In this document: positions 32,597-34,702 of the stretch, in pieces | Position numbering within the stretch: position 1 is the stretch's first letter | How the letters are laid out: each line of letters opens with the position of its first letter | Translations under genes and position numbers: made by a program | Notes under the pieces: generated by a model | Told to the model about the DNA's origin: nothing | The model's database searches: none | What the model saw: only the letters and a program-made list of their open reading frames with translations | NCBI GenBank assembly: GCA_024681705.1 | Contig: JAILAI010000045.1 | Span: forward strand, 1-34,702 | Length of the DNA: 34,702 nt | Direction: 5' to 3' | Origin: Prevotella sp. | GTDB lineage: Bacteria > Bacteroidota > Bacteroidia > Bacteroidales > Bacteroidaceae

Positions 32597-34702
32597 ATGA
32601 ACACAAAACCTCGCCACACACTTCTGCCGGCATCATGCACTGCGTCTGGCAGACTAATGAAAACGATGATCGTCATCACGATGTTGTGCCTCTCATCGGC
32701 AATCAAGGCCGAAATCGGGAAAACGTTCACATGGACCGTCACGCCCTACACAGTTACCTACATGGTGACTGGCGACAATACCGTGCAAGTGGGCGACGGA
32801 ACGAACCCCTGCATCAATTCCGTTTTCGAAGGGACTGTCAGGATTCCGGAAACGGTACATGACCCTCAAGGCAACCAGTACACCGTAACGAAAATTGGAG
32901 ACAAAGCGTTCTATGGGTGCACCAGCATCATAGGCATTAAAGTGCCCAAAACCATCACGGAGATGGGAGATCTTGCTTTCTATGAGTGCACCAACATGGA
33001 GGAAGTGCAGATTTCCGACTTGAAAGCATGGTGCAATATCAGCTTTCAGAATAGTTATTCAACCCCCTTGAAATATGCACACCATTTGTATCTGAATGGT
33101 ACGGAAGTTACGGCGCTCACCATACCCAGCGGCATCACAAAGATAAAGAGCTATGCCTTTTTCAATTGCGAGAGCATCACGTCGGTGACTATGCCTGATG
33201 ATGTGGTGGAAATAGGCATCAGCACGTTCCACGGGTGTACCCAACTCTCTACGATTAGCTGGTCGCCGAACATCACCTACTTAGGTCAGTCGGCATTCCA
33301 AGATTGCATCAACCTGGCGGCGACAGAACTACCTGCCAGCTTGAATTCACTCTCTAACAACGTTTTTCAAAATTGCAAGAAACTCGCTATAACCGAACTG
33401 CCCTCTCAACTAACGAGTGTATTTTCTTACGCATTCAGTGGTTGTGAGCAAATCACCTCGTTGAAGATTCCAGCATCACTTACGGATGTTTATGGTGGGT
33501 TCACGAATATGCCGAATCTCAAAACCTTCGTTGTCGACCCGGCCAACCCCTGTCTCAGCGTCGTTGACAATGTGCTCTACAGGACCGTGAATGGAACAAA
33601 GACGCTAGTGGCATATCCCATGACAAAATCAGACTACTCATTCACGGTGCCCAGCGATGTGACAATAATTGGAATAGGTGCTTTCTACGGTTCCTCCCTT
33701 TCAGCCATAACACTCCCCAGAAGTCTCAACATCATTCATAGGGATGCCTTCAAAGGATGTCAGAACTTGTCGTCCATCGACATCCCCGAGACCGTGACGT
33801 CGTTAGATTTCTACACGTTTCAAGATTGTACCAATTTATCGACAGTGACCATCAACAATAGTGTCACGACCTATAACAATCGCGTTTTCTACAATATTTC
33901 CCCCAATGCCACGCTACGCGTGCCTCTCGGCTCGCTCCCCGTCTATAATGTAGATCCATGGACAAACTGGTTTAAGAACATCGTGGAGTTCGATGCCGAA
34001 TATGCTCTTTGGGTGGAAGGCACAAAAGTGAAGAGGTCGACACGCGACAACCTCGCCAGTGGCACGGCATCCTACTCTCCCGTCACGGAGACGCTCACCC
34101 TGAACAACACGCAAATGGCAACATACCTCAACGACGTGTATTGCATCCACAATGAAGGCATCGCTGGGCTTACTATCGAAGTGAACGGCAATTGCAAGCT
34201 CACCTCCAACGACCCCGCCATGGTGCTCAGCGGAGGCCATACCACCATCGAGGGCGACGGCACGCTCAACCTCGTTAGCAACTACAGAGAGGGCATCAGG
34301 ATTGAGTCGTACAACACGCTCACCCTAAAGGACGCCAACGTCAACGTCACGGGGGAATATGGCATCATGGGCAGTGGCAAAGGAAACGACTGCCGTGTCT
34401 ACGTGAACCACTCCACGCTCGTGGCGAACACCTTCAACGTCTACGACGAGCACCTCACCATCTCTGGGCTCGACGACTTTGAACTCATCAATTCTGTATA
34501 CGATGAGCCTGGTTTTGGATTCGACTACAGCTACGGCTGGGTGTGCTATTGGAACGATGAATACTACAGCAAAGTCAGCATCTCGCCCTACAACATCCCG
34601 ACATCCATCAGCCAACCGCAGGCAACCGAACCGTCAACCTCCGACGCCACCTACTACAACCTGCAGGGTCAGCGCGTGGACCATCCCGCGAAGGGCATCT
34701 AC
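32597..34702 (+). CDS. BspA-type leucine-rich repeat surface protein (3' end cut by window)
   Basis: The frame is open for 702 codons to the window edge, so the ORF track omits it. A signal sequence lies near residues 20-38 (MKTMIVITMLCLSSAIKA). Translation may start at ATG 32657 rather than 32597, which would give a cleaner signal peptide. From about residue 90 to 440 there are BspA/TpLRR-type repeats (IGDKAFYGCTSIIGIKVP, then SYAFFNCESITSVTMP and others). Residues about 475-640 form a different beta-rich region with GLTIEVNGNC and IEGDGTLNL. The end, YYNLQGQRVDHPAKGIY, looks like the start of a Por-type sorting tail, so only about 10-15 residues are probably missing. The role is likely adhesion or host contact, by family analogy. 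Confidence 0.9.
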   Translation, partial: MNTKPRHTLLPASCTASGRLMKTMIVITMLCLSSAIKAEIGKTFTWTVTPYTVTYMVTGDNTVQVGDGTNPCINSVFEGTVRIPETVHDPQGNQYTVTKIGDKAFYGCTSIIGIKVPKTITEMGDLAFYECTNMEEVQISDLKAWCNISFQNSYSTPLKYAHHLYLNGTEVTALTIPSGITKIKSYAFFNCESITSVTMPDDVVEIGISTFHGCTQLSTISWSPNITYLGQSAFQDCINLAATELPASLNSLSNNVFQNCKKLAITELPSQLTSVFSYAFSGCEQITSLKIPASLTDVYGGFTNMPNLKTFVVDPANPCLSVVDNVLYRTVNGTKTLVAYPMTKSDYSFTVPSDVTIIGIGAFYGSSLSAITLPRSLNIIHRDAFKGCQNLSSIDIPETVTSLDFYTFQDCTNLSTVTINNSVTTYNNRVFYNISPNATLRVPLGSLPVYNVDPWTNWFKNIVEFDAEYALWVEGTKVKRSTRDNLASGTASYSPVTETLTLNNTQMATYLNDVYCIHNEGIAGLTIEVNGNCKLTSNDPAMVLSGGHTTIEGDGTLNLVSNYREGIRIESYNTLTLKDANVNVTGEYGIMGSGKGNDCRVYVNHSTLVANTFNVYDEHLTISGLDDFELINSVYDEPGFGFDYSYGWVCYWNDEYYSKVSISPYNIPTSISQPQATEPSTSDATYYNLQGQRVDHPAKGIY

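Overview
The window looks like a chromosomal segment of a Bacteroidota bacterium, most likely Bacteroidales and close to Prevotella. The reasons are: promoters of the Bacteroidota type (TTTG, about 19-21 bases, then TAnnTTTG) in front of many genes; a long Ala/Lys/Glu-tailed ribosomal protein S16; a TamL-type lipoprotein Omp85; a DUF4105/Lnb-type protein; a type IX secretion (CHU_C-type) C-terminal domain; a BspA-type leucine-rich repeat surface protein; and an HU-like gene fragment of the kind common in this group. Species cannot be fixed from the sequence alone.

Layout. 1-893 is repeat-rich DNA with two good promoters, the second of which serves a small cupin gene. rpsP follows with a clear intrinsic terminator and then an 11-copy octamer repeat. 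2228-8796 is a surface-polysaccharide locus: three glycosyltransferases on the minus strand (two overlapping), a divergent flippase plus glycosyltransferase on the plus strand, and a FemAB/GNAT-like transferase. 8981-10626 is a plus-strand operon (nitroreductase, KdsC-like phosphatase, Maf), converging with an overlapping SpoU/TrmH RNA methyltransferase. That methyltransferase is divergent from tamL. A tRNA-Phe (GAA), thiL, a purine nucleoside phosphorylase, lpxK and sppA lie on the minus strand. A short-chain dehydrogenase converges with the secA-ABC ATPase pair. Then come a DUF4105 (Lnb-like) and alkaline-phosphatase-fold gene pair, uvrA and a T9SS-type secreted protein.

31038-32596 is a junction rich in repeats and gene fragments. 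It holds 22-bp tandem repeats, a G-rich stretch, a 10-bp-period repeat, a 5' fragment of an HU-like gene, a 104-bp imperfect inverted repeat carrying two outward-facing promoters, and a second truncated gene ending in TCTAGA-rich 18-bp repeats. The window ends inside a BspA-type secreted protein that the ORF track does not list because it has no stop before the edge.

Most of the named genes are envelope-related: Kdo phosphate processing (kdsC), lipid A kinase (lpxK), outer-membrane assembly (tamL), Sec export (secA), signal-peptide clearance (sppA), lipoprotein acylation (Lnb-like) and glycan assembly. The observations most worth following are (1) five genes whose promoter -7 box lies only 4-5 bases before the start codon, which predicts leaderless mRNAs; (2) a family of contiguous 22-bp repeats at three separate intergenic sites; (3) the inverted, duplicated promoter module at 31651-32028 with truncated genes on both sides; and (4) an alkaline-phosphatase-fold protein that appears to have lost its catalytic motifs.
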